Shown here: positions 23,609-35,567 of the stretch, one piece after another | Position numbering within the stretch: position 1 is the stretch's first letter | How the letters are laid out: each line of letters opens with the position of its first letter | Source of the DNA: Trebouxia sp. TZW2008 | Lineage: Eukaryota; Chlorophyta; Trebouxiophyceae; Trebouxiales; Trebouxiaceae | Reading direction: 5' to 3' | Assembly: GCA_002118135.1 (NCBI GenBank) | Contig: BDIU01000104.1 | Location: 1 to 64,000, forward strand | Length of the DNA stretch: 64,000 bases | Notes under the pieces: model-generated | Database searches by the model: none | Seen by the model: the letters and a program-made list of their open reading frames with translations, nothing else | What the model was told of the DNA's origin: nothing | Position numbers and translations under genes: made by a program

Positions 23609-26600
23609 CTACAGGCCAGTCCGACGTGCAAACGGTGCTTTACTTGCACTGCCATACGCGACTGGTCTATGATCGGCTAATGCCCTGCCAGGTGGCGTTT
23701 GCAGGCCAGCTGAGGCAGTTTGAGCAGAAGCAGCTTGTGTTGGTGTTTGCTGCTTGTCACTGATACCCAGCTGCATCTCAGCAGCTTCTTGAGGTGTATT
23801 GTCATCATCCTCATATTGACATGTGTACTGGGGGATGTATTCAGGTGTGTCTGGAGACCAAATTGCTTGTGAACCTGAGTCTATTGCGGGGCTTGGGGCT
23901 GCACTAGGGGCTGGGGGCAGAGGGCTGGTTGGCAACGGCCTGCATGCACAACTTCAGTTACATCAGCTGAGCTTTGTTTGCACAATTGATGTTGCACCAG
24001 CTGAGCTTCCGGCAGCAATTGTGCCCATTGACAAAGCCGAGAGTCTTCCAAACAGCTGGCAGACACCACAGCCAACTTACTTTACTATGGCAAGCAGGTG
24101 GCCTTGCTTGCGTGCAAGACAACTTCACACCAGCTCAATGCCTCTTTAGGCACTAAACAGGGTCCTCAACGCTGTGTAGCATGGGCACAGCTTACATCTC
24201 AAGCATTGGCAAGCCGTGTCATCAACCAGAAATCATCAACATGCATGCATGCATGGTAGTGTTGTCTGAATCCTGCTATGTGCATGCTGTGTCAATCAGT
24301 GGCTCACCTCTTAGCATCAGGCCGTCTGCTGTCCGATCTTTGACTTTGGGCTACTTTCTCCCTGAGCTGTACGGCCTCTGCGCTATCAAGCAGCTTGACA
24401 GTCTTGCCTTGCGTTGCCTTCCTGGCAGGACCCCTCCCTGCTGCTGATGACTGCACAAAAGGAAAAGAATAAGTGACAGCAGTCTGTATTTTGGAAGTAG
24501 ATGACCTCTGCACTATCAAGCAGCTTGGCAGTCTTGTCTTAGGTAACCTTCCTGGCAGGACCCCGCCCTGCTGCTGATGACTGCACAAGACAGAAACAAA
24601 CAATTACGGCAGCCTCCTATCCTTGAAACAGATGCCTGCTGCCCTATCAAGCAGCTCGGCAGTCTTGCTTTGGGCTGCCCTCCTAGGACCCCCAGCCTGG
24701 CCACTAGTGACTGCACAAGAGAGACAAAACAAATTACTGCAGTCTTTAGAATGTAAATATGCGGCTTCTGCTTTATTAAGCAGCTTGGCAGTCTTGCCTT
24801 GGGTTGCCTTCCTAGCAGGACCCCGCCCTGCTGCTGATGACTGCAGAAAGAGCAGAAAAAGGCAAGAATCAATGTACACATTGATGGACAGGGCACAAAT
24901 ATGTGGTGCGTTGACCAGATACAAGCAGCCCTTGACACCATGTTTGCTGGTATGTCATGCCATACGCAGGCTGACAATCCTTGAGGGCATGAACGACAGA
25001 ACAATGTTTCAACAGGTTTTCTGAGGACCGTCGAGAGTTTGGAATTGCAGCGCTGGGTGTGGGCCTTGCGGTCATCAACATGCTGGCATCAATATTTTGG
25101 TGATCACATTCTTGTAGCTATTTGCTGGCAGTACTTGTCATGATCATTGCCAATGTGAAAGTGGAGCTCATACATTACAATCGCCGATTGCAACAGGGGT
25201 GAAGCTCCTACAGGGTTGAGTTGTTGCCACTTACACATGAGCAAGGCGGCCTTGCAGTCATGGATATGCTGGCGTCAGTCTAGTGATCGAAGCATGTTGA
25301 GATCTTGCCAGCTGTCCTCAACGCAATGCTTGAACATTTGAGAGTTGGCGTTGAACAGGCCTTAATGGCATGAAAGGTCGAGTAAAATTTCAACAATGCT
25401 GAGGTGTCTTACTCACAAGTCTGGAGGGGCAGCCTTGCTGTCATGAAGATATTTGACCTGTATACCAAAAATTCCAACAACTTCGCTGAAACGAGGTTGA
25501 GTTGTGGCCACTTACAACTCTGGAGTGCAGCCTTGCAGTCATGAAGATACTTGAAGTGTACAGCACAACTCACAACTTTGCTGGTCAGAGGTTGAGTTGT
25601 GATCACTTACAGGTCTGGATGGCGGTCTTGCGGTCATGAACATGCTGCTTGAGGCGCCTCTGCTGCTGCTGCCTGCTGCACTGCCTCCCCTTCCTGCAAC
25701 AGGTATCACTGCTTTGGTGACACTCTACAGCCATTTGAACAGTCTGCATTGTAACTGTTCTGTCTATTCTCCTGTGCATGTGCTGGCTGCTGCACTGCCT
25801 CCCCTGCCTGCATCAGCCATGAACACCTTGGTATCACTCTACAGCCTTAATACAGTCTGCTTTATCATTGTTGTTTCTGTTGTTCTGTGCACCCGCTGCC
25901 TTCTGCACTGCCAATCTTGCCTGCAGTTGACACAGCTGCGTTGGACTTGCAAGTTCACTTCGTGGCCATCATCATAATATTTGTTTGGCCAATACACCAA
26001 TATACCTGCCTGTGGTCGAATCAGGGCAGGAATCATAGCAAGTGGAGGCAGGGCAGGAGGGCAGGGGGAGAGAAGAGGCAGGGAGACCGGGGGTGGTATC
26101 GTTTATGCTAGAAGCAGGAGTCCTTGCTTGACAGCACACTACTTTACTCAAACTACATTTCACAGATCCATGTAATTCCCACGTGGTGCAAGTCACATCA
26201 GACAATGCATCATACATTCAGCAGTCTCCCCTGATGGCGCCAGAATGCATAGCCGTGTGGCAGTGCTGACGCCAAATTGCATGGCTTGGGGCTCTCTGGC
26301 ATCTTTGGGTGCAACCCCAGCAGGAAAGGGGGGTTTGGGGGGAGGAGAAGGATAAAGCAAGGGGCAGCGGCAGCTGCAGTGGAGGCAGGCATCATCATCA
26401 CACAGCACTATGCATAAGTCAGCAGTCTGACCTGCCGCAGTGCTGACGCCCGACTGCATGGCTCGGCGCTCTGTGGCATCTTGAGGGGCAGTCCCAGCAG
26501 CAGCAGATCTGGGCAGGACCTCAGGGGCAGGGGACAGGCTGCGCCGTACCGGCAGGGCGGGTAGGCTCAGTTGCCTTGCTGTTGCCTCTGCTCCAGCCCT

Positions 26601-27577
26601 GAAGCGATTCCGAGTGACTGGTCGATGTGAATCAAGCGATGTGCGCAACTTTGGCATTGGACTGAGTGGAGTTTGGACTGCAATTGCTTGGCTCAACAAG
26701 ACAAGAGTGAGCTTATGCTGTCTTGAATGCAAGGCCAGGATTATGGCGGGCATCTCGAATTTAGATCACAGGCCTGCATACCTTAGGGTAAAGTGCGTAT
26801 GTGATGTGGGTACATGCTGACCGCCAGCCCTTGCGGCATTGTGCTTGCTTAAGTAAAGCTCCTGGACACACAGGATTCAAGCATTAGCAATGTGATATGC
26901 AGCAGGCCCGAATGCATATGTCCCAGCCGTGGAGTTGTGACACTGGCAGCTTGACATGTTGCTTGTGATCATCAAGCGCAAGCACCTCAAGCGGTCTGTA
27001 GGATGTTGACGGCACTCTTGACAATCCATCTTGCAAACTGCTCAATGTTGTCTGGACCTGCATGGTTGACTTGCTTGAATATGATGAGAAAACAGGATTT
27101 CAAAGGCTGTGTGGAATTCATGCTATACAACATTGAATGCCCCAACAAGGCCTAGCAACGCAGGTCATGCATACAAAAAGGTGAATTTGAACTTAAGAAG
27201 GTGCAAGTTCAACCAGATGTACTTACTGCATTGCTTGCGTTGACAACCCCTGCAAGGTCTAGATGACCCTCGTATCTGCCTACTGCATATGCAGTTACTT
27301 TCACCCAGTCATCGTCGTCCAGACAGAGCTTGTCTGCAAGGACTTGCAAGGAGTCTTTGAGGTTGTCACGCTCCTGCTTGCGCAAGAACAAAGGCGCCAG
27401 AAGCAGACGCACTTTGATCAAGGGTTCGAGCTTTCGGAGCTCCTGATCTTGCAAAATAAACAGAATGTTCTGAGCAGCCGCTTGTTCGTTTTGCAACTCC
27501 CTCACATATGCTGATGCGTTCCAATGCTCTGATAAGAGCCGGTCGGCCGTTTGCGTAGCCGTCTTATCGCTTGCCAT
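23609..27577 (-). CDS. NELF-A-like protein (HDAg-type N-terminal domain)
   Basis: In animals NELF-A binds NELF-C and RNA polymerase II and holds promoter-proximal pausing. Exon 1 (27227-27577, ATG at 27577, donor GTAAGT) encodes 117 residues of helical sequence, including LEPLIKVRLLLAPLFL and LDDDDWVKVTAYAVG, which fit the conserved N-terminal helices of NELF-A. Further exons are less sure: about 26447-26690 (Pro/Ser/Arg-rich), about 25020-25080, 24308-24450 and the last at 23609-23939. The 24308-24450 exon contains GKTVKLLDSAEA, resembling the short GVKLLD motif of animal NELF-A. The last exon contains SPDTPEYIPQY in a Pro/Gln-rich tail. Phases between exon 1 and the next candidate do not match, so one exon is missing. 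It could instead be a plant-lineage HDAg-domain protein of other function. Confidence 0.55.
24500..24850 (-). repeat. acceptor-side echo array of NELF-A-like exon 24308-24450
   Basis: Three copies of the acceptor plus the first 70 or so bases of the exon lie upstream of it in gene direction, near 24510-24590, 24640-24715 and 24768-24845, about 131 bp apart. Each has CAGTCATCAGCAGCAGG-like or CAGTCACTAGTGG-like starts. The intact copy is the gene-wise last one, as in the plus-strand genes. Confidence 0.88.
25040..25700 (-). repeat. echo array of a NELF-A-like exon edge
   Basis: A block reading (minus strand) near CAGCATGTTCATGACCGCAA recurs near 25075, 25265, 25445, 25545 and 25640 with drift. 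Beyond it, a GCTGCACTGCCTCCCC block recurs near 25675, 25790 and 25905. The array is about 650 bp of intron built from an exon-edge unit plus a proline/glycine-coding block. Confidence 0.75.
26220..26510 (-). repeat. duplicated donor edge of NELF-A-like exon near 26450-26690
   Basis: The exon end (minus: ACTGCCCCTCAAGATGCCAC to the donor CAGGTCAGA) is repeated about 190 bp further on in the gene direction, near 26230-26320. The repeat has a GGGGTTTGGGG insertion and several changes. Confidence 0.8.
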
Positions 27578-27801
27578 GCTTGTTGCGCTCAGACTTTAGT
27601 GTCAGCACAGGGAATGCGTACGCGCGAGTCCTGCAAACAAGTGCACCACTTCGATTGCAGTCATCTATTGGTGCAGATGCAAGCAGGCGCGGCATCTGTG
27701 CCAAAGTCATGATCAGAACGATAGCTGTGCAGCTATCATAGCAGTTGACCAGATTCCGGTCTTCATTGTGCAGCGCTATTGACTCGCAAGCGGGGAATAA
27801 G
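27578..27801. promoter_or_regulatory. divergent promoter between NELF-A-like gene and TON2/FASS-like gene
   Basis: The two start codons lie head to head only 224 bp apart, so both promoters must share this stretch or overlap the 5' UTRs. No TATA box is evident. The assignment is by gene geometry only. Confidence 0.6.
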
Positions 27802-30800
27802 ATGGCACAGAGCGAACCCACCAGCTCGTCCGAAGGCCAAGTTCTTGCTGCAAAGGCTGCCATTGTAGAGGGGCCGAGTCGTGGCGGCATGTCCGAGACC
27901 GCCAGTGATGCCCTCAAAAAGCTGAAGCTTTACGCAAGTGCTGACAGAGACGAAAAAACAGCAGGACAGCAAGGTGTGCCTTCATACGCGTATTTTCAGA
28001 CAATGCACTTCATGCTGATTTGGGATTTCTTGCTTGCAGAGGAAGAGGTCGTTGCAAGTTTGAACGCAATACTTGATCAAAGCACGCAGCCGAGCACATC
28101 GTACGATCGCATTCCCGCTTTTCACAGTCAAGTAAGAACATTCGGGCACCTGCTTCCTGTACAGTTTTCTGTTGATAGCCGGTCAGCTCGGCAGAAGCAG
28201 TGACAAGCATGTAAATGCAGAGACCTGAGCAAGGCTCCCTTAAGGCAAAGTTGCGGCAGCTTGCACGTCTGCAACACTTATCGGTAAGGTTTCACAAAGC
28301 TCTGCAGCAAAGCTCGTACTTGCTTGCTGTGTATCTCAATTGCACCTGTACATGAGCTACTGTTCAGCCCGCTTCAAGACACTGTCATACACAGCAGCAC
28401 TAAACTGAGCTGCGTGTGCTGTAGACCCCATCTCTGTGCTTCACATACCACATTTTGCAGACTCAGACATGCTGGATGATGCTTCTGATGCCTGCAGATA
28501 TGTAGCAATAACATTCTAGGGCAGCTGCAACTTGACGAAGTGTGGTTCTGCCTGCTTCGTCATGCAACTAAGTCAGCAAACAACCCAGATGACAGCCGCC
28601 TGCACTATGATGACTTCTGTCAGGTAAATTGTGACTTCCCCTGCTTGCATGCACCCCTGAAGTCAAAGGAGGAAATTCAAGTGCATCTGTGTCAATCAGA
28701 TGTCAGTGCGCATGCATCAAGTCAAAGTGCTGGCATTGAACTGTAGCAATATACACAAAGGGGAAGCTGCAACTGCAGAAGACAGCACTCAGACATGGCT
28801 TGCAAGAGCACTCAAGCACACACACATATACCGGCAGAAGTTGTGTACTTGTGATGCTTCCAGCATGCATTGACAAAGTCTTGGTGCTACTTTGCGACTG
28901 CTGTGCAGTTCAACATCTTGAATGCTGCTCTTGTCATCTGTGATCACATGCAGTTTGGCAGGTCAGGTACTTGTAGCTGGCACAGTTGCGCGGGCTGCAC
29001 TTTGCAGCCGAGCAAAACAGAATCGTAAAGATCGCTTTCACCATCATAATGCAATTTCTCAAAAGCAGCCCAGGACTGCAGCTTTAGCAGCAGAAATGGA
29101 ACACTCGAGGGAGGCCAAATGGGCACGCAATTGCAATAAGCATGCCGCTCCAGGACAGCCAAGAGAGGATAGGTGACAGTCAAGCTGAGCATCATGCAGC
29201 CTGCCACATAGTGCCCAGAGGGGCTGAAGCTGCCTGCTGTATGGCCCTTCACTGCCTCAGTGCTCTTGAATTGGGCATGTCTAGCTGACACAAAATTGCA
29301 GGCAGCACTTGACAGCACAGAAACATATATGCTGAGCGTGCGTACAAGCCGCAACACAGTTCACAGAGGCGCTCAAGCTGCCTTCAGATGCATTGGATTG
29401 CCATCAAGCCAGTCCTGGATGCTGCCCTGGGATAGCCTAGACAGATGAACCACAGACAAGCTGGTGACGGATGTATAAGTGCATAGAGGGGCTGGAGCTG
29501 CCTGCTGTGCGGCCGTTCACTACCTCAGTATTCCTGGAAATGAGCAAGATGAAAACGCAGGGCACCATCTCCATGCCCTGCCATCCTAGAACAACTCACA
29601 CAACACAATGTATAGCCAAACTGGCCATGCATGCAGGCTGCAACAGAGTGCACAGATGGGCTCAAGCTGCCTGCAGTGCGACCCTACTTCACTGCCTCAG
29701 TGTTCCTAAAGATGAGCAAGGACACGCAGGGCGCCATGATCCCTGCCATCCTAGAACAAATCACACAACACAATGTATAGCCAAGCTGGCCATGCGTGCA
29801 GGCTGCAACAGAGTGCACAGATGGGCTCAAGCTGCCTGCGGTGCGACCCTACTTCACTGCCTCAGTGTTCCTGAAGATGAGCAAGGACATGCAGGGCACC
29901 ATCTCCATCCCCTGCTTCCACCACTACATTGTCAGGCAGAATGCCATGCTTCAGACGGTAACGCACCAATGCTGCTGATCTCTGCATCCTTATAGTAATG
30001 TCAGACAGTCAGGCAGCCATTCTGCTGTCCTCTTGCATGTGACAGTGGTCATTTCCTGCTGCAATTCATGAGCTGTCATGAAGAATGCCATGCTTCAGAT
30101 GATAAAGCACCAATGCTACTGTTCTCTGCATGCTTATAGTAATGTCAGACAGTCAGGCAGCCATGCTGCTGTCCTCTTGCATGTGACAGTGGTCATTTCC
30201 TGCTGCAATTCATGCGCTGTCATGAAGAATGCCATGCTTCAGATGGTAAAGCACCAATGCTATTGTTCTCTGCATCCTTATAGTAATGTCAGACAGTCAG
30301 GCAGCCATTCTGCTGTCCTCTTGCACGTGACAGTGGTCATTTCCTGCTGCAATTCATGCGCTATCATGAAGAGTGCCATGCTTCAGATGGTAAAGCACCA
30401 ATGCTACTGTTCTGTGCATCCTTGCAGTGATGTCAGACAGTCAGGCAGCAATGCTGTTGTCCTCTTGCATGTGACAGTGGTCATTTCCTGCTGCAATCCA
30501 TGCGCTGTCATGAAGAATGCCATGCTTCAGATGGTAAAGCACCAATCCTACTGTTCTGTGCATCCTTACAGTGATGTCAGACGGTCAGGCAGCAATGCTA
30601 TTGTCCTCTTGGCGTGTCACAGTGCTTATTCCCTGCTGCAGTCAATGCGTCATCAGGAGGAATGCAACACTTCAAACAGTAAGGCACCTATGTTGTTGTA
30701 TCATGCACATTCGGTGTGGAGCAACAGCAGCTGATACGGCAACAAAAAGTGTATAGATCAATGCATATGTGAGCAGCTGATTGAATCAAGCCGCGTACAG

Positions 30801-33800
30801 ATGACCACTGAATACACGTACTCTTCACAGCAATGACAGACAGTCTACTCACTTAGACGTGACGTATTGATGCCAAAACATTGCGCGCTGCAGGATTTGC
30901 ACTGCATTCCAGTTGTCGACACTCTCAAAAAAGTTCGTACTGTGTACTGCCCAGTAGTTACAAAAGTGATGATTCTCTGCAGATGATACATATGGGGTGC
31001 TTTGACACTGATGGTGATGGAGCTGTGACAGACACAGAGCTGCAGGCATACATAGCTGCTCTGGTTCCGGAGCTGCCAGGCCTGAAGGGCATAGACAGAA
31101 GCATGCCTGTGGACACATATGCCCAAATGGCTGCTCGCAAGTTCCTCTTCTTCCTTGGAAAAAGGGGCAAGTGAGTGTCCTGATCCAGGACTTCTCTACT
31201 GCCCTCGTGGGCTTGAAAGTCTGCTCATGCTGTAATTGTGATGAGCAGTCAGCATGGGTAAACTTTGTAGCACATTTATGACCACGATCACAGCAGCTTC
31301 AACGGGTGGTCTTCACAGTTTCCTGGGCTCCACAGTTTCCTGTGAAAAGAGTGGCTGCTGAATTGTCAGTGAGTGCCGCTTATGCTCAGCCAGACAGGCA
31401 GAGTGTTGGTGTAAATACTACATCATGACGCGCCGCGCTCTGTGCCAATCAACTCAAAACTGCCCTGCAGGGTGCGCATCAGAGACAATGTCGTGAGCCC
31501 CATGCGGCACAAGCTGATGGAGTTCAGGGTGAAGGGCGACTCCCAGCAGCCCCAGGATGGCTAGTTCAGCTCCTTCTTCTTCTTTTCTGCCAAGAAACTG
31601 CAGTCATGCTGATTGCATCGCACTACAGGGTGCGCATCAGAGACATTGTGGTGAGCCCCATGTGGTATGAGTTGATGGAGTTGAGGGTAGAGGGCGATCC
31701 CGAACAGCCTCAGGAGGGCTGGTTCAGCAAGAGCAGCGCTGAGAAGATGCGCAGCACCTTCTTCCAGCTGGACCAAGACCTGAATGGTCACCTCAGTAAG
31801 CAGGAATTCTGCGCGTAAGCAAGCTGCGAGCGTGTACTCGTGTCCAAGCTCTGTGTTGACAAACAGTACCTTGCCTTTTTGTTCTGATGATGCTCTTGAT
31901 GGTTTACTTAGCAAATAGGAGTTGTGTGCGTAAGCCCAATGCGTGCTTAATTTGTGGTCAGCCTTGACAAACTGCCCAGTTATAGCTGGACCATGGCCTG
32001 GATGGTGAGTGGCACAAGCTAGGGTTCTGCCTTTTACAGCACTTCGAATCTCAACATGTTTTCTCTAAAGCCCGAAGTACTTCGACGTAGGAGCTCTGTA
32101 GGCAGTGAGGCTTGCTCATTGGCTTGGATTGTGTTTCTGAGGAGCATGTGACTTTTCACATGCTTTAATGATTGTGCAGAAACACCATTGGATCCTTCTC
32201 GCCCATTTTCTTGGACCGGGTTTACGAGGAGCACGTAACCTCACATAAGTCACAGAGGGCTGAGGGCTTTCCAAATCAGATGGACTTTGGGGCCTTTCTG
32301 GATTTCATGCTGGCCTGGGACAGCCGCGGCTCATGGACTGGCATTCAGTACTTCTTTCCTGTGCTTGACTTGACAGGCAAAGGCTATCTCACTCAGGTAA
32401 TGCATTGCCTGGCCAATTTGAGCGGCCTATTAATCGCCTGCCGAATTTCAATGAACTCAAACTATTGGTCTTCATAGCTTTTATGCCAGAAAGTCCCATT
32501 GTCTATGTTTGTTGATGTTGGGTGCATGCTGGCCTAGGGTAGTCGACCCTCCTCGTTGTGGTGGGTGTCATGGCGTTTGCGCTGACAGGTTAGATTTTGA
32601 ATGGGTCTCATGCTGACTTGGGATAGCCGAGGCTCATGGACCGGCATTTTGACTTAAGCATGATGTGTCGTCATGTAGCTGTGATTGTGCTGCAGGCAAA
32701 CGTGTACACCTTCTTCATGCAAATATACCGCATGTGAGCTGTACCCTCCTGCATACCATATTCAGCACTCAAGCTTGGTCTGTCGTCAGTCTCACATGTG
32801 GCTGTAGTTCTGCTGCAGGCAGACGTGTCCACTTCTTCAAGCAGATCTACCGCATGTGAGCTGTACCCTCCTGAGTGTGGCATTGAACATTCAAGCATGA
32901 CCTGTCTTTGGTCTCACATGTTGCTTGTGTTTCTGCTGCCCGCTGATGTGTACACCTTCTGTAAGCAGATATACCACATGTGGGTGGACTGCTGACTGTG
33001 ACTGTTTCTCGTGTAACATAGCCCGTCAGTAGTGACACATTAAGCTTCTCACATGTGACTTTGTTTCTGCTGCAGGCTGATGTGTACACCTTCTTCAAGC
33101 AGATATACCGCATGTGGGTGGACTGTGGCTTATACCCTGAGCTGAACATTGAAGACGTCAAGGACGAGGTTTTTGACATGGCACAGCCGGTTGACCCTTT
33201 GCACATCACCACCCATGACTTGCAGGTAAGTAACAAGCTTTGGTTTGGTTTGTGTTGCGTGACAAGCATTGCAAGCAAATGTACACCTCTGCTTGTTCTT
33301 CAGATATTGTTGAAAGCTCACACAAGCTTCATATATATGTAGGCATTTACCAAGCTATACAGCTACCAGATGTTCCCTTATGTTGTGCAGTGACGTGTTA
33401 CATATGTTAAAGAAGCGATCATACCTCGGCATCACAAGAGCGCTTGTTCTGAGTCTGCTTGCCTTTGGCACAAAGGGCTGCATTGTTTTCCGCTTCTCAA
33501 ATGACCCTTGGATACCACATACTTTGCAAAATCTATTCACGGTTGCCAGTTCCTCTCCATCATACTCAGCCTTTCAGTTGCTCTGCATACATCACTGCAA
33601 GAAGATGACTTATAATGGCCGAATGCATTGGGCACGCTATTCGTTCAAATGCTCGGTGTTGCCTGCTTGAGCAAACCTGACATACTTAACTAAGTTAAGT
33701 TAAATCAACTTTATCTGTTGCGGCATATGCAGCAGCTGAGGTGTGAGTGGTGTCGCAGATACTCTCATGCCCAAGTGCCTTTTGAGTCTCATACATAAAT

Positions 33801-33947
33801 ACATCTGTTTCAATTGGTTGTCTGTATTTGCAGAAATGTGGCATGGCTGCTACCATCATTGGAGTGCTGGCAGATGTCAATTTGTTCTGGGAGTATGACA
33901 ACAGGGAGACTTTGATGCAAAGGGACAAAGATGAACAGAGCAAATGA
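27802..33947 (+). CDS. TON2: PP2A regulatory subunit B'' of the TON2/FASS/PPP2R3C type
   Basis: Targets protein phosphatase 2A; in plants it organises cortical microtubules and the preprophase band, in animals PPP2R3C acts at centrosomes. Exons: 27802-28131, 28221-28283, 28498-28623, 29802-29957, 30983-31170, 31629-31814, 32180-32396, 33076-33225 and 33834-33947, all phases consistent, 509 aa. A 66-bp in-frame intron (27974-28039) may also be removed, giving 487 aa, closer to the usual 450-480. Motifs are SYDRIPAFHSQ, HYDDFCQ, YFTASVFLKMSKDMQG, canonical EF-hand loops DTDGDGAVTDTE and DQDLNGHLSKQE, MDFGAFLDFMLAW, EDVKDEVFDMAQPVDPLHI and LFWEYDNRETL. Start chosen at MAQSEPTS; an upstream ATG at 27745 is in frame. 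Four introns hold echoes of exon edges. Confidence 0.92.
29215..29795 (+). repeat. acceptor-side echo array of TON2 exon 29802-29957
   Basis: Four decayed copies of the exon lie upstream of it, near 29218-29290, 29360-29420, 29482-29590 and 29640-29760. Each repeats GGGCTCAAGCTGCCTGC followed by a TTCACTGCCTCAGTGTTCCT-like block. The copy closest to the exon is the most similar. It also repeats the intron tail ACAACACAATGTATAGCCAA. Confidence 0.9.
29941..30700 (+). repeat. 144-bp donor-side tandem array after TON2 exon 29802-29957
   Basis: The exon end (AATGCCATGCTTCAG plus a GTAAAG donor) recurs at 29941, 30085, 30229, 30373 and 30517, exactly 144 bp apart, with a sixth decayed copy near 30662. 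The unit is the last 17 or so bases of the exon, the donor and about 120 bp of intron. As 144 is divisible by three, one frame stays open through most of the array (30078-30734), which is why a false ORF appears there. Copies are over 90% alike by eye. Confidence 0.95.
31468..31565 (+). repeat. acceptor-side echo of TON2 exon 31629-31814
   Basis: After CCCTGCAG the first 90 or so bases of the exon (VRIRD, VVSP and so on) are repeated, 157 bp upstream of the genuine copy. The repeat ends in a TAG replacing a Trp codon (GGATGGCTAG against GAGGGCTGGT). A small donor-side echo of the same exon lies near 31911-31936. Confidence 0.9.
32515..32655 (+). repeat. donor-side echoes of TON2 exon 32180-32396
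   Basis: Two decayed pieces of the coding block for MLAWDSRGSWTGI occur in the intron just after the exon, near 32520-32550 and 32600-32650 (GGGATAGCCGAGGCTCATGG). They lack the rest of the exon and any donor. Confidence 0.75.
32685..32995 (+). repeat. acceptor-side echo array of TON2 exon 33076-33225
   Basis: Three copies of the acceptor and first 50 or so bases of the exon (DVYTFFKQIYRM) start near 32697, 32819 and 32943, about 122-124 bp apart. The genuine copy starts at 33076. The first two end in TGA where the exon encodes Trp (CGCATGTGAGC against CGCATGTGGGT). The third reaches the Trp and then stops. Confidence 0.92.
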
Positions 33948-35567
33948 AGCTTAAACCGCACTTTTCACGATGCTCAGTGGATGCATTTTGTCAGTAAACT
34001 GCAAATGTTTGGACAATGACTGCTTGTGTTATCAATTCCACTGAAGCGCAGGCTCAACTAGCCACATGCCGACCTTGATTCTGCTGTCACCAGGGCATCA
34101 GGACCCTTCCTCAATAACTTGTGCACCGCAATTCAAAACGCTGATGTACTGATGCATCTGCTTGTGGACATTCTTGGATGCGCATTCAGTAACACAGGGT
34201 CGTGTGACACAGTAGCAGATGCATGTCCAACTGCTTCTTGCCATGTCATGGACTCGCTACCACCAGCTTACTGAGCTTTTTGTTGCAAGCTTGCAGTGTG
34301 TGCAATTAACACAAATAAAGACAACAATTTCCAGCTGATGACTGCCATGCCAATCTTCAACCGACTGCCATTGAGTTCTAGAGATGTCATCAAACATGAT
34401 TTCGTTCATGTACATAGCCTTGCCAGACAGCTATTTCATGCACAGTTGGCAAAATCCTTTGGAAAAACACGTCAAACTGGCAATTTGCCAGACTGATGAC
34501 TGGCACAAGCAGTTGTTCATTCTGACACAAGCTGACACACACGATTTGTGATGACACAAACTTGTCTCCAAACCAGCAAAGATTTCATGGGTGGCGGCCA
34601 AATTCATCGGTTTTTCACAGCATGCTTCTGCTTGTCTGCTCGGCTGAAAGCCCTGATAGCTGCTGATACTATCAACCTGCCCCAGTACACATTCAGTAGC
34701 CATCCTGTAAAAGCAGTCAATGCTTGTGAGAAACATCAAGTTGCCTATGCAGATGAGACAAATGCTGTGACAGACACCAAAGCTGCACCATCTTCTGCAC
34801 GCATGCTGCAGGGTTGAGGCAACATACATCAATCACATTCAAACAAAGTCAGATGTCTTGCATGATTTACAAGGACAACTCAAATGAGACTTAATTCATG
34901 ATGGCTGCCCACATACATGCAGCACTCCAGAACATGACATCTGACATGGTATTGTGACTGTGTTGCTTACCTAGACCAAACAAAAGTACCACAACTTTGT
35001 GCCCAACCGGTACAAAAGGCTGAAGCCACAGGTGCCTGCAGATCAAAACACACTTGTACCAAATATGTAGTGCAAAGTAGAAACCCCGCCGTGGCAGGGT
35101 GAGCGTGGTGTAATTTTGGGCCCATAGATCATATTGAATGTAATCAAGTGACGGTCACTACATCACAACACTGTTGTGGCAGTATCTTAAGCTGAAGCCA
35201 TACTGAGACTGCTACTTTAATTGGATATGTACAGAGATGGTTGATTTTATTGAACAATTTGAATGCTTTATTGATTGATTGACCTTGTCATTGATTGGGT
35301 GATTGATTACTCGATGAGCTACACATGCATGCTGAAATGCCCAGCTTGTGCATGTACTGTCAGTCATCATGCACACGGTACATGGTGCCATCACACTCTT
35401 CCATGTGGGTCGTAATGTCATATGCTGTCATTTGCCATGCGACTGTTATACTGTGAGATTCCCCTTTGTGGATGTGGGCTAGTGGACATGCAGGCAGGCA
35501 AAAATGCGATAAAGAGTCAAATCAGAGTCAAACACTTTCTTTGAAACTTCTTTCAACTTCTTCTTAC
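33948..35567. other. convergent region between TON2-like and TLC genes
   Basis: About 1.6 kb. It should hold the TON2-like 3' UTR and the undetected 3' exon or exons of the TLC gene on the minus strand. A possible minus-strand membrane helix (MAVISWKLLSLFVLIAHTA) near 34270-34350 could be the last TLC helix, but no phase-compatible splice junction was proven. Bases 35230-35310 are AT-rich with TTGATTGATTGA runs. Confidence 0.35.

Noticed and set aside
24181..24303. GCATGCATGCATG run as an origin or regulatory site
   Set aside because: GCATGC-type words are frequent across the whole window, so this run is not special.
29471..29995. 174-codon open frame (+) overlapping the TON2 exon
   Set aside because: Wrong frame across echo copies of the exon. 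The conserved YFTASVFLKMSKDMQG is read in another frame with good splice sites.
30078..30734. 218-codon open frame (+) with internal repeats, looks like a repeat protein
   Set aside because: It is the 144-bp intronic array of the TON2 gene. The unit length is divisible by three and happens to lack stops in this frame; the family protein skips it.
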